From CAYVQE01 sp964633205 (GTDB lineage Bacteria > Myxococcota > B64-G9), in assembly GCA_964633205.1 (NCBI GenBank), contig CAZWFN010000128.1, forward strand, positions 1 to 18,560: a stretch of 18,560 bases of DNA, given 5' to 3'. Position 1 is the stretch's first letter; each line of letters starts with the position of its first letter. Position numbers and translations under genes: made by a program. Shown here piece after piece: positions 1-8,103 of this stretch. Below the pieces are notes generated by a model. It was not told the origin of the DNA. It saw nothing but the letters and a program-made list of their open reading frames with translations, and did no database searches.

Positions 1-1265
1 GCGGCCCGAGCCGCACCTTCGGCGGGCATCGCCCACGGGCCGCGATCGGAGCGCCCCTGCAGCGAGTCGATGTGCACGGTCAGCGCCTCGATCACGCGGC
101 CTATGCGCGGCAGCTTGCCCAGGCCGATGCGGTGCGCGATCGGCACCACCAGATCGGCCAGCCGCACCGCCTTGTCGTAGTAAGAGCCCAGGTCGGCCTG
201 GAAGAGCATCTCCTGCAGCTCGGGCACCCGATCCGCCGGGGCGGTCTTCTGATCCACCTCGTAGAAGAAACGGGCGTCGGCCAGCCGGGCGGTCAACACG
301 CGCTCGTTGCCGTAGCGCACCAGGTCGGCCTGCGCGTCGGGGCTGTTGCCCACGGCCACGAAGGCGTTGCGCAGCGCGCCCCGCTCGTCCTCGATGGAGA
401 AGTAGCGCTGGTGGTTGCGCATGGCCGCTATCAGCACCTCGCGCGGCAGCTCCAGGAAACGCTCGTCGAACCTGCCCAGCAAGGCCACCGGATGCTCGGT
501 CAGGTGGGTGACCTCTCGCTCCAGGGCCGCATCGGCCACCAGCCGGCCGCCGGCCTCGGCGGCCAGCCGCTGGCAGGCGTCGCTGATCCGGCGCTGGCGC
601 GCCGCGGGCTCGACCACCACCCCGCGCTGCTGCAACTGCTCGACGTAATCCGCCGGTGCGTGCAGCGGGAAGGGCTCCGGAGCCGAGAAGCGATGGCCGC
701 GGGTCAGCCGGCCGGCTGCCGCGCCCTTGAAGGTGATATCGAGCACCTGATCGCCGAGCAGGGCCACCAACCAGTGCACCGGCCGGGCGAAGGCGTGCTC
801 GCCCGACCCCCAACGCATGGTCTTGGGGAAGTCGAGGCCGGCGAGCACCTCGAGCACCACCGGCCCCAGCACCGCCGCGGCCGGCTGGCCCTCGATGCGC
901 CGGCGGATGGCCACCACCTCGCCCTTGGCCGCCTGGACGCGCACCAGCTCCTCGACCGCTGCGTCCTTGCTGCGGGCGAAGCCCTGGCAGGCCTTGGTCG
1001 GTCGACCGTCGGCGTCGTAGGCCACCTCGACCTTGGGGCCCAGGACCTCCTCGTCCAGATCGGTCTGGCGCTCGGCCAGGCCCGAGACCAGCAGAGCCAG
1101 GCGGCGCGGGGTGCCCAGGGCGTGCAGCTGCGGCGCCGCATCGCCGGCGGCGGTCAGCCGGGCGCTGACCAGCGCCTGGGCGAAATCGGCCTCGAGCTGT
1201 TCGAGGGCCGGCGGCATGAATCGGGCGGGGATTTCCTCGCACCCGACTTCCAGCAAGAATTCCAT
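1..1265 (-). CDS. glyS: Glycyl-tRNA synthetase beta subunit (3' end outside window)
   Basis: Beta subunit of the heterotetrameric (alpha2beta2) bacterial glycyl-tRNA synthetase, which supplies most tRNA contacts while GlyQ holds the class II catalytic core. About 421 of the usual ~690 residues are visible; the C-terminal anticodon-binding part lies beyond base 1. The ATG at 1265 gives the family's N-terminus MEFLLEVGCEEIPARF. Further conserved stretches follow: GTPRRLALLVSGL at about residue 46, LGPKVEVAYDADGRPTKA at about 70, MRWGSGEHAFARPVHWL at about 145, RNHQRYFSIEDE at about 265 and FFYEVDQKT at about 320. The start lies 6 bases after the stop of the small membrane protein gene and has no strong Shine-Dalgarno, which suggests translational coupling. 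Identity is secure from the motifs and from glyQ upstream. No frameshift is seen in the visible part. Confidence 0.96.
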   Translation of the reverse strand, partial: MEFLLEVGCEEIPARFMPPALEQLEADFAQALVSARLTAAGDAAPQLHALGTPRRLALLVSGLAERQTDLDEEVLGPKVEVAYDADGRPTKACQGFARSKDAAVEELVRVQAAKGEVVAIRRRIEGQPAAAVLGPVVLEVLAGLDFPKTMRWGSGEHAFARPVHWLVALLGDQVLDITFKGAAAGRLTRGHRFSAPEPFPLHAPADYVEQLQQRGVVVEPAARQRRISDACQRLAAEAGGRLVADAALEREVTHLTEHPVALLGRFDERFLELPREVLIAAMRNHQRYFSIEDERGALRNAFVAVGNSPDAQADLVRYGNERVLTARLADARFFYEVDQKTAPADRVPELQEMLFQADLGSYYDKAVRLADLVVPIAHRIGLGKLPRIGRVIEALTVHIDSLQGRSDRGPWAMPAEGAARA

Positions 1266-1271
1266 TCGTCG

Positions 1272-1582
1272 TCACCGTGGCTCGTTGCGGTAGTCCTCGA
1301 TCTTGTCCTTCGGCTTGGAGCAGCCGCTGGTCCCGTCCGGATCGTACTCCTCGAGCTGCTGCTCGGGCTCGCTGTCCTCGCCCGGCTTCTCGAGCACATC
1401 GACCCTGAATATCAGGATCAGCACGGCGGTCAAAGTGGCCACGATGCCGGCGAACATCATGACCCACTCCAGCACCGACGGTTGCTCTTCCGGCAGGCGA
1501 CCGCGCTTGATGATCAACCAGATGACGATCATGGCCAGTCCGGCCAGCAGCAGATAGAACAGCTCGCTTTGGAAAAATCCGC

Positions 1583-1586
<4 letters not shown>
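1272..1586 (-). CDS. Small two-helix membrane protein between glyQ and glyS
   Basis: Unrecognised 104-residue protein. Two hydrophobic segments (about residues 8-27 and 39-61) flank a short basic loop (KRGR). A charged, acidic C-terminal tail follows, containing EDSEPEQQLEEYDPDG and ending KDKIEDYRNEPR; by the positive-inside rule both ends may lie outside the cytoplasm. There is no signal-peptidase site or catalytic motif. The ATG overlaps the glyQ stop as ATGA, and the stop is 6 bases before glyS, so the gene is locked into the glyQ-glyS transcript and probably translationally coupled on both sides. Coding reality is supported by that fit and by clean membrane segments in a GC-rich region where shadow frames give Arg/Ala-rich nonsense. 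Function unknown; a role linked to glycine or cell-envelope metabolism would be a guess. Confidence 0.8.
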
Positions 1587-2485
<899 letters not shown>

Positions 2486-2490
2486 GCCAT

Positions 2491-2496
2491 CCCTCC
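2491..2496 (-). promoter_or_regulatory. Shine-Dalgarno GGAGGG that decides the glyQ start
   Basis: Reading the minus strand, GGAGGG is followed by five bases and then TTG at 2485, the start that aligns with the GlyQ family N-terminus. The out-of-frame ATG that follows the motif directly reads only two codons before a TGA, so it is not a gene start. Confidence 0.75.
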
Positions 2497-2541
2497 GAAC
2501 AATGGGTCGAACGGCGTCGACGGGCGCCCGAAACGGGGCGG

Positions 2542-2570
2542 AAGCTACCATCCTGTAAGGGGAATGTCAA
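2542..2570 (-). promoter_or_regulatory. Sigma70-type promoter of glyQ operon
   Basis: Minus strand: TTGACA (2570-2565, perfect -35), a 17-base spacer, then TAGCTT (2547-2542, with the key TA and final T of a -10). Transcription would start near 2535, giving a leader of about 50 bases to the TTG start of glyQ. The in-frame ATG at 2551 falls in the spacer and therefore would not be transcribed from this promoter. Confidence 0.7.
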
Positions 2571-2612
2571 TCGTGAAGCAGCTTTATTTTCGCCCGTCTG
2601 GCGCAGCCGCTC

Positions 2613-3374
2613 TCACTCCGTCCGCGCGCAGCCGGCCTCGCGGGCCAGCTGCTCCAGAAAGCGGCGGGCCTTGAGCGGCCGGCCGACGTGCTGGTCGATG
2701 ACGCGGGCCAGCAGGGCACGGACGGCCCGCCGGTCGGCCGCTTCGGAGCCTGTCGGGGGGCGATCGGCCTGCAAAGCGCGCAGCAGCGCGGCGGCAGTGG
2801 CCGGCAGCGGCTCGGCGTGGGGCCCCGGGACGCAGGCGGCGCAGACCAGCCCGCCGGCTTCGTGATCGAAGCGCCAGCGCTCGGCCCGCTCGGCGCCACA
2901 CAGCGCACAGGCATCCAGCCGGGGCGCCAGGCCGGACAGCGCCAGCAGCGCCAGCTCGAACCGGCGCAGGTCCAGTGCCGCCAGCGGGCCCTGCTCGAGC
3001 CGGCCCAGCGCACCGGCCAGCAGGTCGAACACGGCTGCGGCCTCCTCGCCCTCGCGCAGCAGGGCCGCGGTCAGCTCGCTCAGGTAGCCGGCGTGGGCGA
3101 TGGCCACCAGATCCCGGCGGATGCCGGGGTGGCTCGTCTGCAAGCTGGCCTCGGCCAGCCGCCACAGGCCGCCGCGGCCGCGGTCGACCAAGTCCACCTC
3201 GATGCGGGCGAACAGCTCCAGACAACCGCCGAAGCGCTTGCGCGAGCGGCGGCCGGCCGGCGCCACCGCTGACAGCTTGCCGCTGCGCCGGGCCAACAGC
3301 ACCACCACCCGGTCGGACTCGCCCAACACCCGGCGTTCGATCACCAGCGCCGTGTCGCGAAGCGTCCGCCGCAT
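2613..3374 (-). CDS. recO: DNA repair protein RecO
   Basis: RecF-pathway mediator that, with RecR, loads RecA on SSB-coated single-stranded DNA. The 253-residue product has the RecO N-terminal OB-fold (MRRTLRDTALVIERRVLGES, then RRSGKLSAVAPAGRRSRKRFG at about residues 30-49, typical of the family). The helical C-terminal part holds a zinc-binding set C156-x2-C159 and C178-x2-C181, the form seen in Deinococcus RecO but absent from E. coli. Length is normal. The ATG is 11 bases after the TPR lipoprotein stop, so recO is the last gene of a four-gene run. No convincing terminator follows before the glyQ promoter. Confidence 0.93.
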   Translation of the reverse strand: MRRTLRDTALVIERRVLGESDRVVVLLARRSGKLSAVAPAGRRSRKRFGGCLELFARIEVDLVDRGRGGLWRLAEASLQTSHPGIRRDLVAIAHAGYLSELTAALLREGEEAAAVFDLLAGALGRLEQGPLAALDLRRFELALLALSGLAPRLDACALCGAERAERWRFDHEAGGLVCAACVPGPHAEPLPATAAALLRALQADRPPTGSEAADRRAVRALLARVIDQHVGRPLKARRFLEQLAREAGCARTE

Positions 3375-3384
3375 GGCGCCGGAC

Positions 3385-4191
3385 TCAGGAAGATCCGTCG
3401 CGATCCGGGTTGCAGGAGCTGCGCAGCAGTCGCTTGCACTCGCGACCCAGCCGGCCGCGGCGGCCGAGCTGCTGGCAGGTGCGCAGGTGCTGGCAGCCGT
3501 TCTCGATCGAACCGCTCATCAGCTGCAGCTTGGCCAGCTCCAGGTGGCCGCGGATGTATTTGGGGCACTTCTCCAGCAGGATCTCGAACTCCTCGACCGC
3601 CTCGGCGTAGCGTTTCTGCTCCTTGTACATCAACCCCAGGTACTCGTAGCCCACGCACAGCTCCTCGTTCTGCGCCAGGGCGTTCAGCACCCGCTCGATG
3701 CCGGCCTCCTCTTGGCCGGTCTGGAACAGGGCCCAGCCGAGGTTGCTCTCGGCCAGGTAGCGCTCGCGCAAGAACACGTCCTCGAGCGCTTTCTCCAGCA
3801 TCGGGATGGCCTGCCGGTAGCGCCCCTGGCTGATGTGCATTCGGGCGATGTTGTTGCGCACCTCGTTGTACTCCGGGTCGAGTTCCAGCGCCCGTTCGAA
3901 ATGCACCAGCGCCTCTTCCTGCTTGCCCAGCAGGTACAGCGCCAGTCCCAGTCCATTGTGGGCCCGGGCGAAGTCGGGGTACTCCTCGACCGACTGCATG
4001 AAGTAGTTGAGCGCCTCACGCACGCGCCCATCGGTCAACTCGGTCACGCCCAGGTCGTACTGGATCTCGGCCTGCTTGCGCTGCTGTTCGCTGGTGCCGA
4101 AGCACGCACAGACCAGCGCCAGGCCCAGGATGCCGGCGCCGAGACGGCTCCGGCTGACGGAAAGCTGGCGGTTCGACTCGGCGGTATCCAT
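3385..4191 (-). CDS. TPR-repeat lipoprotein, PilW/Tgl-like
   Basis: Exported 268-residue tetratricopeptide-repeat protein. A basic N-terminus and hydrophobic stretch (GAGILGLALVCAC) end in a plausible lipobox V-C-A-C with the lipidated cysteine at residue 30, so the mature protein should be membrane-anchored in the periplasm. About five TPR units follow (roughly residues 40-240), with typical helix signatures such as AHNGLGLALYLLGKQEEALV, AESNLGWALFQTGQEEAG and YEYLGLMYKEQKRYAEAVEE. Architecture and size resemble the pilotin PilW/PilF (Tgl in Myxococcus), which helps assemble the type IV pilus secretin. TPR lipoproteins are diverse, though, so this stays a resemblance. The start could also be TTG at 4203, overlapping the previous stop; ATG at 4191 is preferred. 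A Cys-rich C-terminus (CQHLRTCQQLG...CKRLLRSSC) is unusual. Confidence 0.82.
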   Translation of the reverse strand: MDTAESNRQLSVSRSRLGAGILGLALVCACFGTSEQQRKQAEIQYDLGVTELTDGRVREALNYFMQSVEEYPDFARAHNGLGLALYLLGKQEEALVHFERALELDPEYNEVRNNIARMHISQGRYRQAIPMLEKALEDVFLRERYLAESNLGWALFQTGQEEAGIERVLNALAQNEELCVGYEYLGLMYKEQKRYAEAVEEFEILLEKCPKYIRGHLELAKLQLMSGSIENGCQHLRTCQQLGRRGRLGRECKRLLRSSCNPDRDGSS

Positions 4192-4199
4192 GGCCTTGC

Positions 4200-4778
4200 T
4201 CAAAAGGAGCCCAGCACGCGGGCGATCTTGGCCAGCCCCTCGGGGGCCAGCACCGGTGAGGCGGCGACCGTCTCGACCACCTCGTCGGCGACCTCTTCGA
4301 GTTCCAACACATCGTCCTCCAGCGGCGACAGGTCCACCTGCTCGCCGTCGTCGGCCGGCGCCTCGGCCCCGGCCAGGCTGGCGGCGAAGGCCTTCAGATC
4401 CGCCTGGAAGCAGGGGATCTTGGTCATCAGCTCGGTCTGCTGCTCCGGGGGCAGCTTGCGGAAGTTCAGGTTGTCGACCATAAAGCCCATGCTCTCGACG
4501 AAGCCCAGCGCCTCGAGTTCGTTGTCGCGGTACTCCTCCATCGGGATCTCGGGCGGATCGTGCAGATAGACGAGACTCTCGTGCTGGTCGACCAGGTACA
4601 GGTAGACGTAGATCGAGAAGGAGCCCGAGGGGTTGCGCAGCCCGACGATGTAGGCCTTGGCCGGCTCGGCCGAGCGGCCCATGGCGGCCACCATGGGCTG
4701 GTTGATCGACTCGATGATGGCGACGATGTTCTCGCGGGTGGTCTGGATGTGCGAGATGTCCTGGCGCAGGTCGTACAC
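4200..4778 (-). CDS. Conserved-looking cytosolic protein of unknown function
   Basis: Not recognised. The 192-residue product has no signal peptide or membrane segment. An alpha/beta part (about residues 1-140) includes the helical start MYDLRQDISHIQTTRENIV, a strand-rich stretch GSFSIYVYLYLVDQHESLVY and PPEIPMEEYRDNELEALGF. An acidic linker (about 144-175, rich in E, D and V) and a short helix follow. GTG at 4778 is the start because GGAGG sits four bases upstream. It lies 27 bases after the exported 204-residue protein gene and 8 bases before the TPR lipoprotein ATG, so the three are probably co-transcribed and may act together. The acidic tail might contact a partner; that is inference. 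Confidence 0.8.
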   Translation of the reverse strand: MYDLRQDISHIQTTRENIVAIIESINQPMVAAMGRSAEPAKAYIVGLRNPSGSFSIYVYLYLVDQHESLVYLHDPPEIPMEEYRDNELEALGFVESMGFMVDNLNFRKLPPEQQTELMTKIPCFQADLKAFAASLAGAEAPADDGEQVDLSPLEDDVLELEEVADEVVETVAASPVLAPEGLAKIARVLGSF

Positions 4779-4805
4779 GGTTCCTCCACCCCCGGCGGCC
4801 GCGCT

Positions 4806-5420
4806 TCAGCGCACCGTGATGGTGTACTCGTCGTTGAAGTTGCCGGTCTCTTTGGCGGTGCGCTTGTACTGGACCAGCGGGTTCTCGATCATCACGTTGT
4901 TGCCGCCGATCTTGCCCTCGCCGATGATGATCCGCATGTAGACCTGCGGCGAGAAGCTCTTGCGCTTGTCGCCGATCTTCTTGGTGGCCGCGAAGTGGAT
5001 CACGTTGGGCCCCGCCTGCAGCTTGCTGGTGATCTCCTTGACCACTTGCTGGCCGTCGGATTTCAGCCGCTTGAACCAGACGCTGTTGATGTAGATGTCG
5101 ACATCGTACTGTGTCTTGCCCGGGTAGCTCTCTTCCTTGATCAACCAGTAGCGCCGGCTGGGCAAGCCGGTGGCGGTGGTGCTGGGGGCGTCGGCCGGCT
5201 GCTTGGACGGCTTGACCGCATCGGACCCCTCGACGGTGTAGCCGGGCGCGTCGATGTGGACGTCACCGTTGGCGTCGATGGTCACCGTGCACTTCTCGAA
5301 CTTCTGGTTGGTGACACCGTCGATCCGGTGGCCGTTGAGGTAGATGCTGCGGGCCAGCACCAACCCGGCCGCCAGGCAGACCAACAGGCCCACCAGTATT
5401 GCACTGCGTCGCGCCGACAT
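4806..5420 (-). CDS. Exported or membrane-anchored protein of unknown function
   Basis: A 204-residue protein with an N-terminal hydrophobic segment (about residues 7-23, AILVGLLVCLAAGLVLA) after a basic start MSARRS, read as a signal peptide or anchor with the rest in the periplasm. The exported part holds a repeated-strand motif YLNGHRIDGVTNQKFEKC, then TVTIDANGDVHIDAPGYTV (residues 27-63). A Ser/Pro-rich linker (about 66-90) and a beta-rich domain follow, with YDVDIYINSVWFKRL, an AGPNVIHFAATKK stretch and a closing NDEYTITVR. I do not recognise a named family; it looks like a beta-sandwich. ATG at 5420 has AAGGAG nine bases upstream and follows a strong promoter, making it first in a run with the 192-residue protein, the TPR lipoprotein and recO. 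Confidence 0.82.
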   Translation of the reverse strand: MSARRSAILVGLLVCLAAGLVLARSIYLNGHRIDGVTNQKFEKCTVTIDANGDVHIDAPGYTVEGSDAVKPSKQPADAPSTTATGLPSRRYWLIKEESYPGKTQYDVDIYINSVWFKRLKSDGQQVVKEITSKLQAGPNVIHFAATKKIGDKRKSFSPQVYMRIIIGEGKIGGNNVMIENPLVQYKRTAKETGNFNDEYTITVR

Positions 5421-5460
5421 GCCCCTGAACTCCTTCGAGCCGCTGTTCGGGCTCCGGACA

Positions 5461-5489
5461 TTTCTACTGCAGGCGCGGGCGCAAGTCAA
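5461..5489 (-). promoter_or_regulatory. Sigma70-type promoter overlapping the queE stop
   Basis: Minus strand: TTGACT (5489-5484, 5 of 6 matches), a 17-base spacer and TAGAAA (5466-5461, 4 of 6). The TGA stop of queE is inside the -35 element. Predicted transcription start is near 5454, leaving about 34 bases of leader with AAGGAG ahead of the ATG at 5420. It would drive the exported protein-192 aa protein-TPR lipoprotein-recO run. Confidence 0.65.
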
Positions 5490-6163
5490 GGATTCGCCAA
5501 GGGTATCGCGCAACCGTCGCCGCCGTCGGGCCACAGCTGGCGCTGCAGCTGCAGCTGCAGCCGGACCTGCCAGCCGCTGGCCAGCAGCCACGCGGCCAGG
5601 CGCTGCGGGGCCAGCCGGCCGGCCGCCGGCGACAGCAGCACCTGCACTCCGGCCGGCGGCGGCCGCTGCTGCAGCCGGTCGCGGGCCCAGTCGAAGTCCG
5701 ACCGGTCGGCCAGCACCAGCTTGAGGTCGTCGCCCGGGCGCAGCCGCTCCAGGTTGTCCCAGTCCATGCGCCGGCTCTCGCCGCTGGACGGGGTCTTGAT
5801 GTCGAGCACCCGCTGGACCGCCGCCGGCAGGCCGGTGATCGGCAGCGAGCCGTTGGTCTCGACCTGCACCCGCTTGCCGGCCTCCAGCAGCCGCCGGCAC
5901 AGCGCGGGCGTCTGCGGCTGGATCAGTGGCTCGCCGCCGGTGATCACCACCAGCTGCGGCCGGCGGCCGGCCACCCGTTCGACCAGGTCGGCCAGGCCGA
6001 GCGGCCGGCCCGGCTCCCAGCTGCGGCGGGTGTCGCACCAGGCGCAGCGCAGGTTGCAGCCGGCCAGGCGGATGAACACCGCCGGCAGCCCGGCCAGGCT
6101 GCTCTCGCCGGCGATCGATTCGAACAGCTCACACAGCGCGAGCGCTTCGCCGCCGGTGTCCAT
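5486..6163 (-). CDS. queE: 7-carboxy-7-deazaguanine synthase QueE
   Basis: Radical SAM enzyme that contracts 6-carboxy-tetrahydropterin to 7-carboxy-7-deazaguanine, a step towards queuosine and other deazapurines. The [4Fe-4S] motif C36-x3-C40-x2-C43 (GCNLRCAWCD) is the radical SAM arrangement expected for QueE. FESIAGESSLAG near residue 14, the TGGEPL SAM-binding motif (75-80), ETNGS (about 102) and DIKTPSSGE (about 120) are all QueE-like. At 225 residues the length is normal. No queC, queD or queF neighbour is in the window. The gene follows pepP by 30 bases and is probably on its transcript. The C-terminal LQLQLQRQLW is encoded by a short CTGCAG tandem repeat. Confidence 0.93.
   Translation of the reverse strand: MDTGGEALALCELFESIAGESSLAGLPAVFIRLAGCNLRCAWCDTRRSWEPGRPLGLADLVERVAGRRPQLVVITGGEPLIQPQTPALCRRLLEAGKRVQVETNGSLPITGLPAAVQRVLDIKTPSSGESRRMDWDNLERLRPGDDLKLVLADRSDFDWARDRLQQRPPPAGVQVLLSPAAGRLAPQRLAAWLLASGWQVRLQLQLQRQLWPDGGDGCAIPLANP
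5543..5560. repeat. Tandem and palindromic CTGCAG x3 inside queE
   Basis: Three perfect tandem copies of CTGCAG, which also form an 18-base palindrome, lie in the 3' part of queE and encode alternating Leu-Gln. It is probably a coding consequence or a replication-slippage site and not a regulatory element. Confidence 0.5.
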
Positions 6164-6193
6164 GGCACCGCAACCGCCGCCCCGCCCGGCCGC

Positions 6194-7981
6194 TCACAGC
6201 GGCGCGCAGGCCGCCTCGAGCCAGCGGCCATCGGCCTCGTCCAGCAACGGCGCCAGGGCTTCGCGCACCCGCTGGTGGTATGCGTCGACCTGCGCCCGCT
6301 CGGCGGCGGTCAGTTGCTCGACGTCGATCAAGGCACGCTGGTAGGGGCACAGGGTCAGTGGCTCGAAGCCCAGGAAATCGCCTCCCGGGGTCGACTCGCG
6401 CTCGACCACCAGCGCCAGGTTCTCGATGCGGATGCCGTAGCCCTCGGCGCGATAGGTCCCGGGCTCGATCGACAGGATGTTGCCGGGCTCCAGGGGCGTC
6501 AGGTTCTGGCGCAGCGACACGCTGAACGGCCCCTCGTGGACGCACAGCGCGGCGCCGACCCCATGGCCGGTGCCGTGGCCGTAGTTGAGCCCCTGCTGCC
6601 ACAGCGGCGCCCGGGCCAGCACGTCGAGCTGGTAGCCGTCGGTGCCGCGCGGGAAGGCGGTGCGGCTGAGCTGCAGGTGGCCCTTGAGCACCGCGGTGTA
6701 GGCCCGGCGGTGCTCTTCGTTGGGCGGGCCCAGCGGCAGGGTGCGGGTGACGTCGGTGGTGCCGTCGCTGTACTGGCCGCCCGAGTCGAGCAACAGCAGC
6801 CCCTCGGGCCGCAGCGCGGCGGCCGACTCCTCGGTCACGCTGTAGTGCACGATAGCCCCGTGGGGCCCGTAGCCCGAGATGGTGGCGAAGCTGGGCCCGA
6901 TGAAGCGCTCCTGCTCGCGGCGGAACTGCTCCAGCCGGCGGGCCACGCTCAGCTCGCTGTGGCCGCCTTCGGCCAGCGCCCCTTCGAGCCAGTGCAGGAA
7001 GCGCACCAGGGCCACCGCGTCGCGCCGGTGGGCCGCGCGCATGCCCGTGATCTCGGCCTCGTTCTTGGCCGCTTTCCAGCCCGGCAGGGGGGAGGCGCGG
7101 CGCAGCAGGTGGGCGCCGGCATCGGCCAGCAGCCCGACCGAGCGCTGGTTGACGCTGTTCGGGTCGAGCCACACCCGGCGGCCCTTCTCGCCCAGCTCGG
7201 CGAGCGCCGACTCGAAGCTCTCGTAGGGCAGCACCACCACCTCTTCGGGCAATACCGCGCGCACCGCATCGCCCACCTTGTCCGGGTCGACGAACAGGGC
7301 CGTCCGCTCGGCCTCGACCACCACGTAGGCGATGAACACCGGGTTGTAGGCCACGTCGGCGCCGCGCAGGTTGAGCAGCCAGGCCACCTCGTCCAGCGCG
7401 GCCACCACCATGGCGTCGGCCCCGGCGGCCGCCATCGCCTCGCGCAGCGCCTGGATTTTCTCGTGGGCGCTGCGGCCGGCCACCTCGGGCGGATGGACGC
7501 GCAGCGGCTCGGTGGGCATGGGCGGGCGGTCGTCGCCCCAGACCCGCTCGACCAGATCGGGCTCCACCCCCACCAGCTCCAGCCCGGCCTGGCCCAGCTC
7601 GCCGGCCAGCTCGTCCCAGGCGGCGGCCGAGAAGACCCACGGATCCAGCCCCACCCGGCCACCGGAGCCGAGCTGCGCGCTCAGCCACTCGGCGGGCTCG
7701 GGCACATCGGGCTGGCCCTGGCGCTGGAGATCGATGCCGCTGCCGGCCAGCTGCTGCTCGGCCTGCAGGTAGTAGCGCGAGTCGGTCCACAACCCGGCCC
7801 GCTCCGCCGTGACCACCACCGTACCGGCCGAGCCGCTGAAGCCGCTGATGAAGGCCCGGCGCTGCCAGGCCTTGGCCACGTACTCGCTCTGGTGGGGATC
7901 GGTGCTGGGCACCAGGTAGGCATCCAGGCCGGCGGCACGCATCAGCTCGCGCAGCGCGGTCATCCGTTCGGCGACGTCCAT
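6194..7981 (-). CDS. pepP: M24B family Xaa-Pro aminopeptidase (aminopeptidase P)
   Basis: Cytosolic dinuclear-metal peptidase that removes an N-terminal residue preceding proline. The 595-residue product has the long three-domain layout of the eukaryote-like aminopeptidase P: two creatinase-like N-terminal domains (about 5-150 and 165-320), a pita-bread catalytic domain (about 325-535) and a C-terminal extension. All five metal ligands are visible: D399 (LLLLDSGGQY), D410 (GTTDVTRT), H473 (HGTGHGVG), E506 (SIEPGTY) and E520 (IRIENL). Two ATGs are adjacent (7984 and 7981); I prefer 7981 because the GGAGG motif is then six bases away rather than three. The symbol pepP is used for function; E. 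coli PepP is shorter. Confidence 0.92.
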   Translation of the reverse strand: MDVAERMTALRELMRAAGLDAYLVPSTDPHQSEYVAKAWQRRAFISGFSGSAGTVVVTAERAGLWTDSRYYLQAEQQLAGSGIDLQRQGQPDVPEPAEWLSAQLGSGGRVGLDPWVFSAAAWDELAGELGQAGLELVGVEPDLVERVWGDDRPPMPTEPLRVHPPEVAGRSAHEKIQALREAMAAAGADAMVVAALDEVAWLLNLRGADVAYNPVFIAYVVVEAERTALFVDPDKVGDAVRAVLPEEVVVLPYESFESALAELGEKGRRVWLDPNSVNQRSVGLLADAGAHLLRRASPLPGWKAAKNEAEITGMRAAHRRDAVALVRFLHWLEGALAEGGHSELSVARRLEQFRREQERFIGPSFATISGYGPHGAIVHYSVTEESAAALRPEGLLLLDSGGQYSDGTTDVTRTLPLGPPNEEHRRAYTAVLKGHLQLSRTAFPRGTDGYQLDVLARAPLWQQGLNYGHGTGHGVGAALCVHEGPFSVSLRQNLTPLEPGNILSIEPGTYRAEGYGIRIENLALVVERESTPGGDFLGFEPLTLCPYQRALIDVEQLTAAERAQVDAYHQRVREALAPLLDEADGRWLEAACAPL

Positions 7982-8047
7982 CATCCACCTCCAAGCCGAC
8001 ATGCTTCCGGCGACTCCAGTCCAAGGGTTCAACCAGCGGTCGGGCGC

Positions 8048-8076
8048 ATGGTAACCCCTGGCGACCGGCTTGACCA
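8048..8076 (-). promoter_or_regulatory. Possible promoter ahead of pepP
   Basis: In the 122-base gap between msrC and pepP the minus strand reads TGGTCA (8076-8071), 17 bases, TACCAT (8053-8048), each 4 of 6 matches to the sigma70 consensus. It would leave about 60 bases of leader to the pepP ATG. Weak, but the gap is wide enough for a new transcription unit. Confidence 0.35.
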
Positions 8077-8103
8077 GCCCCGATGGGAGATTCTGGGGCC
8101 GGC

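Noticed and set aside
2486..2551. In-frame ATG at 2551 as the glyQ start
   Set aside because: It falls in the spacer of the TTGACA/TAGCTT promoter, has no good ribosome site and adds residues absent from the GlyQ family.
2571..2612. Terminator after recO
   Set aside because: A four-pair CGCC/GGCG stem is followed by an A-rich, not a T-rich, run on the recO strand.
4560..6344. 594-codon plus-strand open frame
   Set aside because: It crosses several minus-strand genes and their intergenic gaps, including a promoter, and shows only low-complexity sequence.
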